DNA from: Isoetes taiwanensis
Taxonomy: Eukaryota; Streptophyta; Lycopodiopsida; Isoetales; Isoetaceae
Reading direction: 5' to 3'
NCBI GenBank assembly: GCA_021234155.1
Contig: JAJEKV010000143.1
Location: 124,001 to 188,000 of the forward strand
Length of the DNA: 64,000 nucleotides
Numbering within the stretch: the first letter of the stretch is position 1; the number at the start of each line of letters is the position of its first letter. Shown one piece after another: positions 1 to 10,599 of the stretch. Under the pieces are notes generated by a model. The model was not told where the DNA came from and did no database searches. It was given only the letters and a program-made list of their open reading frames with translations. The position numbers and the translations under genes were made by a program.

Positions 1-299
1 CACAATTTCTGTATTAACTTGGAACAGAATTACATCATGATACAATCTTCAAACCTGGAAAGTATAAACCAAGCCCATAAGCATAGAAACTACTAAAGGA
101 TTGCAAAAAAATTGGATTTTTCTAACCAGCCTTGAAAATTATGGAATACGATAGAAAGTTACCTTGAAGAATATGCAATCCAAAGTGGTCCTTTTGCTAC
201 ATCGGGCATCTGTGAGGGAAAGAGTTTCGTGATAGTAGCACATATTTAAAATAATTTAAAGTAGATATTACAAATTCCGGGGAATTTGTACCGCCAATT
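1..299. other. Gene-free left edge
   Basis: No coding or RNA feature is recognisable. The AT-rich sequence changes to GC-rich LINE sequence at about position 290-300. Confidence 0.5.
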
Positions 300-3200
300 A
301 CTGGCGCCGGCCACAGCCTATGCCTCACCCACCTCAACCAACACTGTGCGCCCCCAAATAACTCCGTGAACGTAGATGCAGGAGCCGCAATGTGGTAGTG
401 CGAGGCCTGCCGGAGGAGTCGGGAGAACATCTCACTTCCCAACTCGAGACACATATCTTGGACCGGATGATGTTCCCAAAGACTGCGGACCATTGTAAAG
501 GCGAAGTCATGGAATTCGCCACGATCGTGGTCATCTTCACGCTTGAGAGCGTGCGGGCGGGTGGCCATCTGCGGCCGAGTAGGAAGTTGAAGGGGATGGC
601 TCAGACGTTGGCCGGGACTTGACCCCAAAGCCAAAGAAGAGACCCGGCGGAGCTGGCCAAAGTCGAGGACCTACGCGCAGACATGGAGTGGCGGGGGGCT
701 GGTCCGGGAAGGATGCGGGAATTCAGCAGCCAAACAGGGGATCACGGGCACTCCGCCCCTCGAAGTCCCCTCCGAGGGGGCCCCAGCCGCACGCATCCAC
801 ATCTTCCGCTCCCCGGGACCACCACTACCACCGACTGGAAGTGGCGATGCACCGCCACTAAATAGGGATCGTGCCTCGGCGGGTATCCACGAATTGCCGG
901 CTGGCTTCCGTGGCGAAGGGGACAGCCTCAATTCCGTCGCCATGGACATGGACCTTATCTTCCCTCATGAAAACATGGGAACATCTTTGTCACAAGGCTA
1001 CCCGATTTGCCGTGATACCGCGCTACTCGCCTTCAATGAGTGCACCGAAAACGAGGACACGGAGGAATTGCATGTTACTACTGCATGACTTTGGCCCAAT
1101 CGGTCTCCCCCTGCAAAGTGACGGTGCACAACAGATAATACGGGTAGTGCAGTGCGTAAACGGCGATGGCACCCTCTCTTTGTGGCGGCTTGCTACTTCC
1201 CACATGCCGAGAGCAACTTTTACCACACGCGGATGTGGACAAAGGGAGCCCTATGTCGATCTATATGATGACATACAGCATGCATAATTGGGCAAGGTCA
1301 TGTTGCTTGGAGATTTCAATGCGCCACCATGGCAGAAAGATCCCAAAATTCGCACCTCTAGTCGAGGATGTGTTGCAAATGGACCCCGCAGATGGTTTGG
1401 CCAAGTGCGTCCGATGACGCCCGGTGACACGGTATGGCCCCGGTTTCACCGGCCGCTTTCGGGCGCATTATCTTTTGACACGGTCATTTGCAATGGGCTA
1501 GCACGGTGGCGTCCTCCGGCCGCTTCACTTGTAGACGGAGAACCAGGGGGCGGCACGGTGTGGTGGATTACATGCTAGCGGACGAGCAATGCCTACACTT
1601 GATCACTTTCGCTTGTGTCATGGCCGGACGAGGAAGTAGACTCCCACCATCAGCCCCGTTCTTGCGATAGATTGGCAGCCAACCGAGCACCCATTGCCCC
1701 AACACCCCATGTACCCACGGTTGTGTCTAGACTATGATCATGCGGTGGTCTATGCGAGGATGCTTGAGCATGAGTCACCGAAGTGCCGCAGACTCCCTAC
1801 ACTTCAACAACAGATGGCCCAACGAACCAACTCCTTTCCGAGGGTAGGGGATGATGCTTTGGGAGAGGCCACTCTCGACGATCCACGTGGGCTGCAACCA
1901 CCTTCCCCGCAATCACCGGTTCGATGATCTAATGCTCTGAGCCAAAACGATGGCTCCATGCCAAGTCTTTGGACCCCACCATTCGCCCGCAAGGAGCCGT
2001 CCACAATACCGCTCCTTCCTCAAGACCAAGAAAGCCGGTACCTTCGAGCACCAAAGAATGATGTTTGGTCTACTAGACCGCCACCCTAGGGCCTTACGGA
2101 GAAAGGTCTTGAGTAAGCCCCGCATAGCCCACAGGAAATATTACCCCTTAACAATGGGTGAGATACTTTGCAGCGTTTGATGACCCAAATGGGAAGCCGG
2201 GCAGCAGTACCTCCATGAGTGCCCAGCAATCGGTCATTCTTGAAGGGGGGATGTCATAATGGGCTTGCAACGCCTACAATCGGAAGGCGTGATTTGGATG
2301 GTATGCATGCAGAGCTTCTCAAGTGGGCGGGCCCCCAATGGTGCCGGTTCTCAAAGACTCTTCAACGAGCATTGCAAGAAGGCTTCCCCGCCTTTGGACT
2401 ACCGGTAGAGTTGTGCCCATATACAAAAGCGAGGGGACCCCCACCCACCAACTATCGCACCATTATGGTCGATTCTGTCTTTGCCAAGTTGCTTGCCGGG
2501 ATTTCTTGGCCGACCCGACCCTTTGGGCGCGAGGATGGAGAAGTGCGGGCTCTCACGCAGCAGGGCTTCCGCCCGATTCTACTATTGACCATATCTAGGC
2601 TTTTGACCACGATTGCCTCGGGATAAGTTGTGGGGCCAGATTGAGGCGGTAGGGGACCCGTCAACTGCGCGGAATGCTATATACTGCATTATCTGAGGCT
2701 TGCTCCGGGAGTCTCACACTTGTCGGGGAGCCCAAGTTGTTAGTAGCATTGGGGAGCGCCCGGGGGCTGCCCTCTATCCCCGATGCTTTTAAGTCTTGTA
2801 CATTGACCAGCTAGAAGAATGGCTACCCGAAAGCACCTGGAGGGGGGCGCCTTGATGCACCACATAATCGGCAACTCATATATCTTTGATGATGTTGACT
2901 GCTTTCGCATATACCCAGGAAGGACATGCAACGCCACCGGATGCTTTGGGCCGGTTTACGCCAATTCACCGCATGAGAGTTAACTTGGCCAAGACGAGGG
3001 TGATCTTTGGTCCCATCATCCCGGCACCCACGCCTTCCCTCATTCACTTACCGTATGGGTAGTGGAGGTGGCTCATCTTATAAGTATTTGGGCATTGAGT
3101 TTTCTACTACCACACACCGATGCATCCATCGGGTTACGGGTTACCGCAGTTGGAAAGCCCCCGTATGCAATGCAAAACAACAATCACAAGGCGTTTGTAT

Positions 3201-3790
3201 GCATGGGGTCACCAGCACACTTGTTCAGTGGTCGTGGATGAACCGGTCCTCCTCTATGGGGCGAAGTGTGGGGGCCGATATCCCTCACCACTTGGAACGA
3301 TCTAGAGCAGTCTGAAGGCCTTCTTGGCGTCTTAATCGGAGTGAAATCCACGGTTCCATATCGATCTTGCTCGAGAGAGACGGACTTCCTTCCATTCTGA
3401 GGGCATACCGAACGGCACATTATTTCTTCGGAAGGTGGTGGCTATGGATGAAGCCCGCCGCCCAACCTTGCTTTGGCGGGGGCGATGGGCCCTGCGACTC
3501 AAAGCCCCGGGCCGGAAAGACAAGCAAGCCCGCTGGTGCGGGCACCGCGATGTGGACCCGGTGCATACACCGGAAGGAACGCCACCGCCTTGAAGCAAGA
3601 TTTGGATGCTTGCTTCATGGCCAAGCTTTGGGATGCGAGGCCTGTCACATGTCAAGGTGGCAAATTATCGGCAGCAGTTAATCCCATGCTCACGAGGGCC
3701 CACACCACTACCGCCGCACCCATCTACCCATGAAAAGCCGCGGGGGTGATTGCTTCCATTACGCCGCGAGTGCACACCACCTCCGCGATC
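300..3790 (+). mobile_element. LINE-A, decayed non-LTR retrotransposon, main part
   Basis: This GC-rich block reads on the plus strand as a degraded LINE. An APE-type endonuclease remnant carries MLLGDFNAP near 1300-1325. The reverse transcriptase remnant spans about 2240-3420 and includes DGMHAELLKWAG, a PIYK block, NYRTIMV and YIDQLEEWL. The catalytic YADD region near 2876-2900 is frameshifted. A KYLGIEF block follows near 3085. No frame stays open beyond about 140 codons. A 5'-truncated relative at 58195-60330 (minus strand) matches it through the RT and the 3' UTR. The 3' UTR of this copy is broken at about 3790 by the hAT-like insertion and resumes at 13485. I cannot assign a LINE clade by eye. 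Confidence 0.82.
2240..3420 (+). pseudogene. Reverse transcriptase remnant of LINE-A
   Basis: The sequence shows a non-LTR reverse transcriptase in several frames: DGMHAELLKWAG near 2299, a VVPIYK-type block near 2410, NYRTIMV and VFAKLL near 2450-2500, then YIDQLEEWL near 2800. The catalytic aspartate pair lies in a frame-broken stretch near 2890. In intact elements this enzyme copies element RNA at a nicked chromosomal site. Here at least four frame changes and several stops rule out activity. The paralogue on the minus strand at 59443-59463 keeps an intact LIYADDV, which confirms the assignment. The flanking endonuclease remnant at about 1290-1580 belongs to the same polyprotein. Confidence 0.8.
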
Positions 3791-3859
3791 GTGGATAGGT
3801 TCAATACGGCTATGCGTTTTATACTAATAATATGAATTGAATGATACGACACAAAATTT

Positions 3860-4240
3860 GCCGTATAAAACGCAAAAATACGGCGAAAAACAATTCGTTG
3901 AAAATTTTGGCGTGCGAAAGCAACAAAAACAGCAGACTGTGAAAATATTTTCGCATGACGCTGAAGATCTGATTTGTCGCTGCAGCGAAACCAATTTTTC
4001 ACAGACGCCAAAACGACAATTACCAGACGTCACTTTTTTTTAAGCACGCGGTTTAGAGTTTTTCGCAGCGAAATAATTTGAACTTCGATGCCGCGGAACT
4101 TAATCTTCAGCGACGCTGAAAATATTTTACGCGTCGCTGTTTAGTTGCTTTAACAGACGCGAAAATTTTCTAGCCGTTTTGCCCGTTACTAAGCAAAAAA
4201 TATTTGCTTGTTTTTGGCCTGTTTTGTGGCAATTGTTAAT
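3860..4240. repeat. Left subterminal repeat region of the hAT-like element
   Basis: Short GACGC, GACGCTGAA, CAGCGA and GCGAAAAT words recur in both orientations over about 380 bp. The same vocabulary reappears in inverse layout at 13100-13420. Subterminal repeats of this sort are transposase-binding arrays in hAT elements. The binding role is inferred. Confidence 0.6.
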
Positions 4241-4609
4241 AGTATATATATAAGAAAAACGTGATTAGCCCTAGAATTCACCTCGAGCGTTGGACCGCCG
4301 GGTTGAGTCAAAAATACTCCTTGGGAAGCGGTTTGCCTTTGAGGTGTCGTTTTTTGATCCGCGCCTCGACGTTGGATCTTTGGAGCGTGAGTTTACTCCG
4401 TCCCAGTGGTTTCCAGCCTTGGGTTGGCATCTGCTTCCATAGAATATCCTATAGGGTCCGTCAACCCCCTTGATTCTTTCGCCGCGGAACGTCGGCGTAA
4501 CATATGCATTGTGAGCTTGCTCCTTTGCATATATCGTCTTCCTTTAGTTCGTGTAATCAAGGAGTCGATTAAGAGACATTGTCGGTAGGGTCCGAGCAAT
4601 GGTGGCTAC

Positions 4610-7180
4610 TTGGTCATGCATCTACCTCGAGGTGCAGGCGCGGGTCATGCATCTACCTCTAGAGGTGCGAGGATCTGCGTGTGCCCGAAAAGCGAGGGCC
4701 GCGAGGGGCGCAACTTCGTGCACATGGTCGCTGATCTGAGTTGCGGTCGAAAAAGAGGCCCGAAATGGGAGTTTGTGAAAAGAGTTTGGGCGCAAATGAG
4801 TGGGAATGTGTGTTTTGTGGATACACATCGGTAAATGGTTCTGCAACAAGAATTCAAGCTCACATCTTACGTGAACGAGGCGTCGGTGTCGCAACTTGTA
4901 ATCGTGATCTGCCGACTTATGAAAGGATGCCATCGAGAGATTGTCTCCGACTAGATGGGATACGCAAAACGAAGAATAATATGAGAAAAAGACGAAGTTC
5001 ACGAATACTCAAGAGCGGGGCGAGGGCGTAAGGCATCGAAGATAACTATACCACCCCCCTGATTGGGACGAAGATACCTGCGTCGGAGGGCGGACTAGGG
5101 TCAATAGGTATAAGCACGGAGAGAGCAGAGAATGATAGAGACAATTGAAATAGTGGAAAGACGGTGAAGCAACAGAGGGTTGATCATTGCTTAACATCGA
5201 GCAATTGAAGAAGACACAATCAAGGTTGTAGAGGCATTTTATATCTTTGGGCTCTCCACATATTCGGAGCATAAAGCAATGAAAGAAGCCTTCCAAGAAG
5301 TTGCCAAAGCAGGGACCGCTTTTAGACCCCCTTCATACAAGCATGCCAACAATAAAATGGTTGATGAAATACATGGAAAAATGGTTGAGAGGGTGGAGAT
5401 GAAGTTGTGTCGTGTGATCAAGCGCCAGCCAGCTTCATTAGTGACCGATGGTTGGAGCAATGTAAACAAGGACCATCTTATTAATTTCATGATCGTGTAT
5501 CCGGGGGGTGAAGTATTTTTTGAAACCGTAGAAACCAAAACCCACCAAGTGGCCCGGAGATTGGATTTTTCGAAAACAAAGGCCGTGATAGAGTTTTGGA
5601 CCGAAGAGAATATTTCAAGTTGTAATGGATAACGGCGTCTAATTGCAAGCTAAGCGGGTCAATTCTTCGGAGTCCGATTTCGTGGTTGCATGCTACTAGT
5701 TGCCAATGCCATTGCCTGAACCTATTGCTGGAAGGACTGGTTCTCACAAAGACACGTGGTTCAAAGATCCCATTCGAAGCGCCGTCGGCTTGTAAAATTC
5801 ATCACAAAGAAGCCGGCAATTTATGCCATTTACAAGTCATTCGTCGGAAGAGCCTAGCACTCATGAATCTGGCAAACTTCGGTTTGGTTCCAATATATAT
5901 CTGTCTTGAAAGAGTGCTGAAGTGTCGTGATTGGATTATCTCAACCTTTAATCATCTGAGTTTTTTATTGGGAAAGAAGGCGAAAAAAGGAAAAATGCCG
6001 CCAAACACCGACAAAGAAGCTTTGCCCTTCGAAAATGCTTGGGCGGGAGACATTTTGGAAAGGTGTAAAAATGTTGTGAGGTGCATGCAACCTGTTTGTC
6101 ATGCCATCAAAACCCTTGATTCTTCAAAGGCAAGAATCGAAAGGTGCGGAGGTGTTGGCACTCCATTCAATCCTTCCTAGAACGTGATGGTCCCAATGCG
6201 CCATTTGACAATGCTAAGCGCCAAGCAAGACTACTCGAGACTTCAATGAGCGATGGAAGAAGTCATACAATGATCTTCATGGCGCCGCATGCCTTAGACC
6301 CACACAACCACGATATGGACCAAAGATACGGATAAAGAAGTGATGGGCTCGTTGAAGAAGGTTGCAAAATGTTCTATCCCAACATCGGACTACAAGCTTT
6401 TCATTGCCGAAGTTAACTGAATACCGAACTGGCGAGTGGAAGGTGGGCGGATGAAGAGCTTCACGACGACTTGGAGAGTCATAAGAAGGAACCAAATATG
6501 GAATCATATGCATGGTGGCAAGCCCATGGGCAAGTTCGCGATACCTTGCGCAATTGCAATGACTATCCTCTCTTTGGTATCTTCCAATAGTGCAAGTGAG
6601 AGGAATTGGAGTGCCTATAAATACATACACGGTGTCACCCGCAATTGCTACATAAGAAGGCGGACAAACTTGTATACAACTTCTCAAACCGGCGGCTATT
6701 GAATGAATAGCGATGGTACATCCGCAATCGATAAGCTACGATTTCCTTTCATGGATCTGATTCGAAGTGGAAGAGGACGCCGAAGGCAAGAGGACGAGAT
6801 GCTTGCAATAAATCTTTGCAAGCCATGTTGATGAAGACATTCAAACGCGTACCCGCCGTTGATGACGAAGATGATATAGACCAAGCCATATTCTCGACGG
6901 ATCAGCCCGGCAAAGGCGGAGGATCACAGGGAGTCTCGATCTGAAAGGCGGAGTTCGAGCAATGCGGTTGATGGCGTGATCGGCTACGTGATCCAACGGA
7001 CTCACCTTTGCGCTTTACCTTGACAAGCGAGAGAACGGGCTAGGGAAAAACACGTCTCGAGGGCGTTTCACTAAAGGAAAGGGTCATCGGAGGTTGAACC
7101 TAGGTCCCCGGCAAGAAGAAGAGGATGGAACGCAAATGATGAAACCGATGAAGAAGGCGCCTAGAAAAATGATGTGATGA
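4610..7180 (+). pseudogene. hAT-family transposase, frameshifted
   Basis: Domains appear in the canonical plant hAT order. A BED-type zinc finger lies at about 4790-4920 (WECVFCGY ... HILRERG ... C). A DUF659-type region lies at 5279-5560 with SLVTDGWSNVNKDHLINF. A catalytic-core segment near 5686 reads as a CHCLNLLLEG block. The C-terminal hAT dimerisation region lies at about 6540-6690 with SSNSASERNWSAY and a following IHG..RN motif. An acidic tail follows to about 6950. hAT transposases bind the element ends and excise and reinsert it. The frame changes several times (near 5032, 5632 and 6180), so no full protein can be made from this copy. An AATAAA-like signal lies near 7247. The zinc-finger region also shows two near-identical GTCATGCATCTACCTC words at 4613-4665. 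Confidence 0.8.
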
Positions 7181-7546
7181 GTATCTTGATTCATTTGTAA
7201 TTGGTCTTGAGGATTTTCATACTATTGTAACCGTCCACTCGCACTATTAATAAAAAGAAGTTTTTGGTTATAATTTTTTGTCACAAATGTTTCGTTAATG
7301 TATGATAGTTCTTTCTATGTTTCTTTCTATGTTTCTTTCATGTGTAACCGCAGTGCCCTGAAAACCTTCGTTGGATCGGACCCGTCTCCTCACCTCCGTT
7401 GTTGCTTGCCTCTTACATGCGCGAATCTTGGCTGATGAGAAGTAATCTCGCATGCGAAGGGGCCAAACAACCCTCGGACCAGCCCTGACGAATCGATCCA
7501 TCGGAAAGGTTCACAAAAGGTACCGGTACCCAAGTCGGGAATAACC
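7181..7546. other. Transposase 3' flank, no gene seen
   Basis: AT-rich sequence with a short tandem of TTTCTTTCTATG near 7310-7340. No open frame or RNA gene is supported. It separates the transposase from the first foldback. Confidence 0.5.
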
Positions 7547-7722
7547 CGGTATGCCAAATTGGGCTTTGAATGCTATCTGGACCTATAATCGTACTCTATT
7601 CCTCCTCGGGTGGCACATGCTCAATACCCAAATGGGTTTGCATGGCATGTGCCACCCAAAGGAATGGAGGTACAAATTATAGGTCCAGATGGCATCAAAT
7701 AAGCGATTTGGCATGCCATCGG
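7547..7722 (+). repeat. Foldback HP-a, copy 1 (176 bp)
   Basis: Two arms of about 75 nt are imperfect reverse complements. The left begins CCGGTATGCCAAATT and the right ends GCATGCCATCGG, with GGACCTATAAT paired to ATTATAGGTCC and GGGTGGCACATGC paired to GCATGTGCCACCC. The loop, around TACCCAAATGGG, is short. The dimensions are like a young plant MIRNA or hairpin-siRNA precursor. Transcription is not shown. Confidence 0.75.
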
Positions 7723-7840
7723 CGTCAAACCCGCGAGAATCGCAAAGCAACCACTAGGCTGATATCATCCCTGCCACAATAAAAATAGAGTACTCAAAAC
7801 CTTGTTACCTACAATCCACCACCTTGCCAAAGGGGACGCC

Positions 7841-7980
7841 GTACTCTAATTTGAAGTCATAGTGATGCTCAAGGTTCTCCATCAATAGCGGGGAGTTAGG
7901 ATGTTCCATGATTTGGTGTCTAACAACCGCTATATAGATGGACAACACCCGTGCACCACTTTGGCTTGAAATTAGAGTGC
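7841..7980 (+). repeat. Foldback HP-b, copy 1 (140 bp)
   Basis: The start GTACTCTAATTTGAAG pairs with the end CTTGAAATTAGAGTGC. The arms run about 63 nt at roughly 75-80 percent identity by eye. The paired region includes CTCCATCAATAG against CTATATAGATGGA. Confidence 0.7.
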
Positions 7981-8002
7981 GCTCTCACCCTCGACGTCAT
8001 AG

Positions 8003-8155
8003 CAAGTTCAACCTCTAGAACGAGCGATTTTTGCTCCGACCCCATTGTGAGCCTCTTTGTGTAATATAACCTAGCAAAGTGACTAAGCTACATTGACACG
8101 GAGAGACTACACAAGAGAGTCAACAAAGCCCGCTCTTTGTAGAGGAGGTAACAAG
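8003..8155 (+). repeat. Foldback HP-c, copy 1 (153 bp)
   Basis: The left arm (AACCTCTAGAACGAGC) is imperfectly complementary to the right arm (GCTCTTTGTAGAGGAGGT). The apex reads CCTAGCAAAG..CTAAGCTACATTG. This copy is more diverged than copy 2 at 9433-9597. Confidence 0.62.
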
Positions 8156-8256
8156 AATTTCGAGAAGTCTATATTGTTTGTAGCGAACAATATCAAGCCT
8201 GGTGAGTTGACAACCATTCAAGAGGATCACGCTCCAGGCCAGGATGAAAGAGACCT

Positions 8257-8388
8257 GAGTACAAGCATCGAGACTTCCCAAACCTTGCTTTCACCCCTCT
8301 TTGAACAATGGAACTTAGCATGTAAACTAAGCTACATTGCCCAAAGAGGAGGGGAAAGAAAGATTGGGAAGTCTCGATGCTTGAACTC
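8257..8388 (+). repeat. Foldback HP-d, copy 1 (132 bp)
   Basis: The outer 25 bp pair at 24 positions: CAAGCATCGAGACTTCCCAA against TTGGGAAGTCTCGATGCTTG. Pairing continues through the CCTCTTTG/CAAAGAGG block to an apex near CATGTAAACTAAGC. The arms are about 60 nt. Confidence 0.78.
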
Positions 8389-8502
8389 ATCAATCACTAA
8401 CATCCAATTAACCCGAAGGAGGTAACAAGAATTTCGAGAAGTCTATATTGTTTGCCATGGAGAATATAAAGCCTGGTGACCTGACAACCATTCAAGAGGG
8501 TT

Positions 8503-8638
8503 GCGCTCTTGGCTTACTCCCTTTTCGAGTTTCCTGCTTGACGTATCTAATTCGCCACCTGAGTGAGCGATGTCATCCTAGGGGGCAAATTAGATACACC
8601 AAACAGAAAACGAAAGAGACTAAGCCAGGGTGAGCGAG
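8503..8638 (+). repeat. Foldback HP-e, copy 1 (136 bp)
   Basis: GCGCTCTTGGCTTACTCCC pairs imperfectly with the region ending GACTAAGCCAGGGTGAGCG. The inner stem GTATCTAATTCGCC pairs with GGGCAAATTAGATAC. The downstream 8619-8690 segment repeats the right-arm tail, AAGCCAGGGTGAGCGAGTTG, twice. Confidence 0.72.
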
Positions 8639-8833
8639 TTGGAAGTCTCGAGAAGTCTCGAAAGAGATTAAGCCAGGGTGAGCGAGTTGGAAGTCTCGAG
8701 TTAGGAAGTCCACTAATCCTAATTGGCATCTGTCCCTAATTAGGATGTTCAAAAATCACTAACATACTTACTTTACTTAACTACAACACAAACAACTCAA
8801 TGCGGCCGGCAACCCCCAAAATGTTATGTAGAC

Positions 8834-9014
8834 ACTTCGGTATGCCAAATTGGGCTTTGAATGCTATCTGGACCTATAATCTGTACTCTATTCCTCTGGG
8901 TGGCACATGCGCTGAATACCCAAATGGGTTTGCATGGCATGTGCCACCCAAAGGAATGGAGGTACAAATTATAGGTCCCGATGGCATCCAAATGCCGATT
9001 TGGCGTACCAAAGT
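8834..9014 (+). repeat. Foldback HP-a, copy 2 (181 bp)
   Basis: Second copy of the HP-a foldback, with the same arm sequences. ACTTCGGTATGCCAAATTGG pairs with the end ATTTGGCGTACCAAAGT. It pairs over a longer outer region than copy 1. Confidence 0.75.
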
Positions 9015-9018
9015 TAAC

Positions 9019-9173
9019 GTGACGCGTCCTCCAATTTCAAGTCATAGTGATGCTCAAGGTTCTCCATCAATAGAAGGAGTTAGGATGTTCCATGATTTGG
9101 TGCCTAACAGCCACTATATAGATGGACAACGCCCAGGCACCACTTTGGCTTGAAATTAGAGTGCGCTCTCACC
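9019..9173 (+). repeat. Foldback HP-b, copy 2 (155 bp)
   Basis: Second copy of HP-b. The CCAATTTCAAGTCATAGTG arm pairs with CACTTTGGCTTGAAATTAG. The body from 9040 to 9173 is about 90 percent identical to 7855-7988 by eye. Confidence 0.7.
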
Positions 9174-9188
9174 TCTGACGCCTCGAGA

Positions 9189-9330
9189 CCTGGGTCCAGG
9201 CATCGAGACGTCCCAATCTTTGCTTTCCCCCGGCTCTTTGGACAATGGAACTTAGCATGTAAACTAAGCTACATTGCCCAAAGAGCCGGGGGGAAAGAAA
9301 AACGGGGAAGTCTCGATGCTTGAATTCAGG
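9189..9330 (+). repeat. Foldback HP-d, copy 2 (142 bp)
   Basis: Second copy of HP-d and the tightest hairpin of the set. CTTTCCCCCGGCTCTTTGG pairs with CCCAAAGAGCCGGGGGGAAAG around an apex of about five bases near CATGTAAAC. The outer CATCGAGAC pairs with GTCTCGATG. Confidence 0.8.
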
Positions 9331-9432
9331 AGTCAAAGCTTGCTTCAATCACTAACATCTAATGAACCCATGGCATCATAGCAGCACCACTAGGCCTTAT
9401 ATCCTCCTCGGGCCACAATAAAATAGAGTACT

Positions 9433-9597
9433 CAAAACCTTGTAACCTCCTCTAGAACAGAACGATTTACGCCCGACCCCATTTTGCCGTCTTTGTGTAA
9501 TATAACCTAGCAAAGTATCTAAAGATACATTGACACAGACACGCAAAAGAGAGTGAGAGCAAAGCTCGCTCCTTCTAAAGGAGGTAACAAGAATTTC
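9433..9597 (+). repeat. Foldback HP-c, copy 2 (165 bp)
   Basis: Second copy of HP-c. CCTTGTAACCTCCTCTAGAA pairs with the end TTCTAAAGGAGGTAACAAG. The arms are about 70 nt, with an apex at GTATCTAAAGATAC. Confidence 0.76.
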
Positions 9598-9720
9598 GAG
9601 AAGTCTATATTGTTTTGCCATGGAGAATATAAGGCCCTCGTATTTGACAACCATTCAAGAGGGTTATGCGGTGCGAGATGTTTTGACTCACTCACCATCC
9701 AACCATGACCATCCAAGAGG

Positions 9721-9858
9721 GTCGCGCTCTTGGCTTACTCCCTTTTCGAAGTTTCACCTTAACGTATCTAATTAAGCCACCCGGTGAGAGCGATGTCATC
9801 CTAGGGGCAAATTAGATACGATAAACAGGAAACGAAGGAGACTCAGCCAGGGTGAGCC
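9721..9858 (+). repeat. Foldback HP-e, copy 2 (138 bp)
   Basis: Second copy of HP-e. GCGCTCTTGGCTTACTCCC pairs imperfectly with the ACTCAGCCAGGGTGAGCC end. The inner stem CGTATCTAATTAAGCC pairs with GGGGCAAATTAGATACG. Confidence 0.72.
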
Positions 9859-10599
9859 AGGGTGAGCAAAGAGGACAAACAAAAGAGACTAAGCCAGGAT
9901 AAAAGAGATTGGGAAGTCTCAATGCCTTTACTCGTCAAACAGAAAACGAAAGAGCGATTTGGAAGTCTCGATGCTTTTACTATGAGCACTACTCGATCCT
10001 TTGATAACATCATTACACCTTGTTTGAAATAACGTCATTATACCCGCCATTCACAAAATGATACAGGTCAAAATTTGGCATGTCTAAAAATGTAATATCT
10101 CATTTTCATTGGTCATTTGGATCAATATAATCACCCTGCGGCCCTGGTGGTGGTGGTGATGTGCTTTGACTTCTTGTCTTTATAATGTTCGTTAGCTGCG
10201 ACATATAAAAAAGCATAGAATAAATAACACAAAAAACACACGAAAAGGAAAACTAAGCTACACAACACACATAGACAATAATCTTTCAAATAGCATCAGA
10301 TAAGTGTTTAATGAATTTAGTTGGAATATTATGTAATACAAGGATGTTTGAATGTAAGTGAATATGCACGCTAGGCGTGACTAGGACCAGCTTGGTCTAA
10401 TGCATCGTCGCCACCCTGGCCAAGTTGAAGAATCCAATCTGATTCCAATTGTGGCCTCGTGCACGGAATTGGAGAGCAATGAAAACTGCTCCGCATTGTG
10501 TCAAGTAGCCGGGCCATATCAAATTTTCGTGTTTTGTCCTCATTGGCGACTCAACGCACGTTTCAAATAGTCGCACATTCTCGATGCTTGCCTTGCTTG
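9859..10599. other. hAT interior, no gene seen
   Basis: After a tail of AAGCCAGG and GGAAGTCTCGATGC words (to about 9975), the sequence carries no supported gene. A GGTGGTGGTGGTGATG run lies near 10145. The minus strand from 10600 down to about 10380 could be the decayed end of the kinase fragment next door. Confidence 0.45.

Noticed and set aside
8-634. Minus-strand 145-codon frame at 197-634 and similar long frames in LINE-A
   Set aside because: These are antisense shadows in GC-rich LINE sequence; the plus strand carries the recognisable domains.
3791-3800. Clean 8-bp hAT target duplication (ACCTCCGC against CCGCCCGC)
   Set aside because: Only five of eight positions match and the implied element ends are of unequal length; left unresolved.
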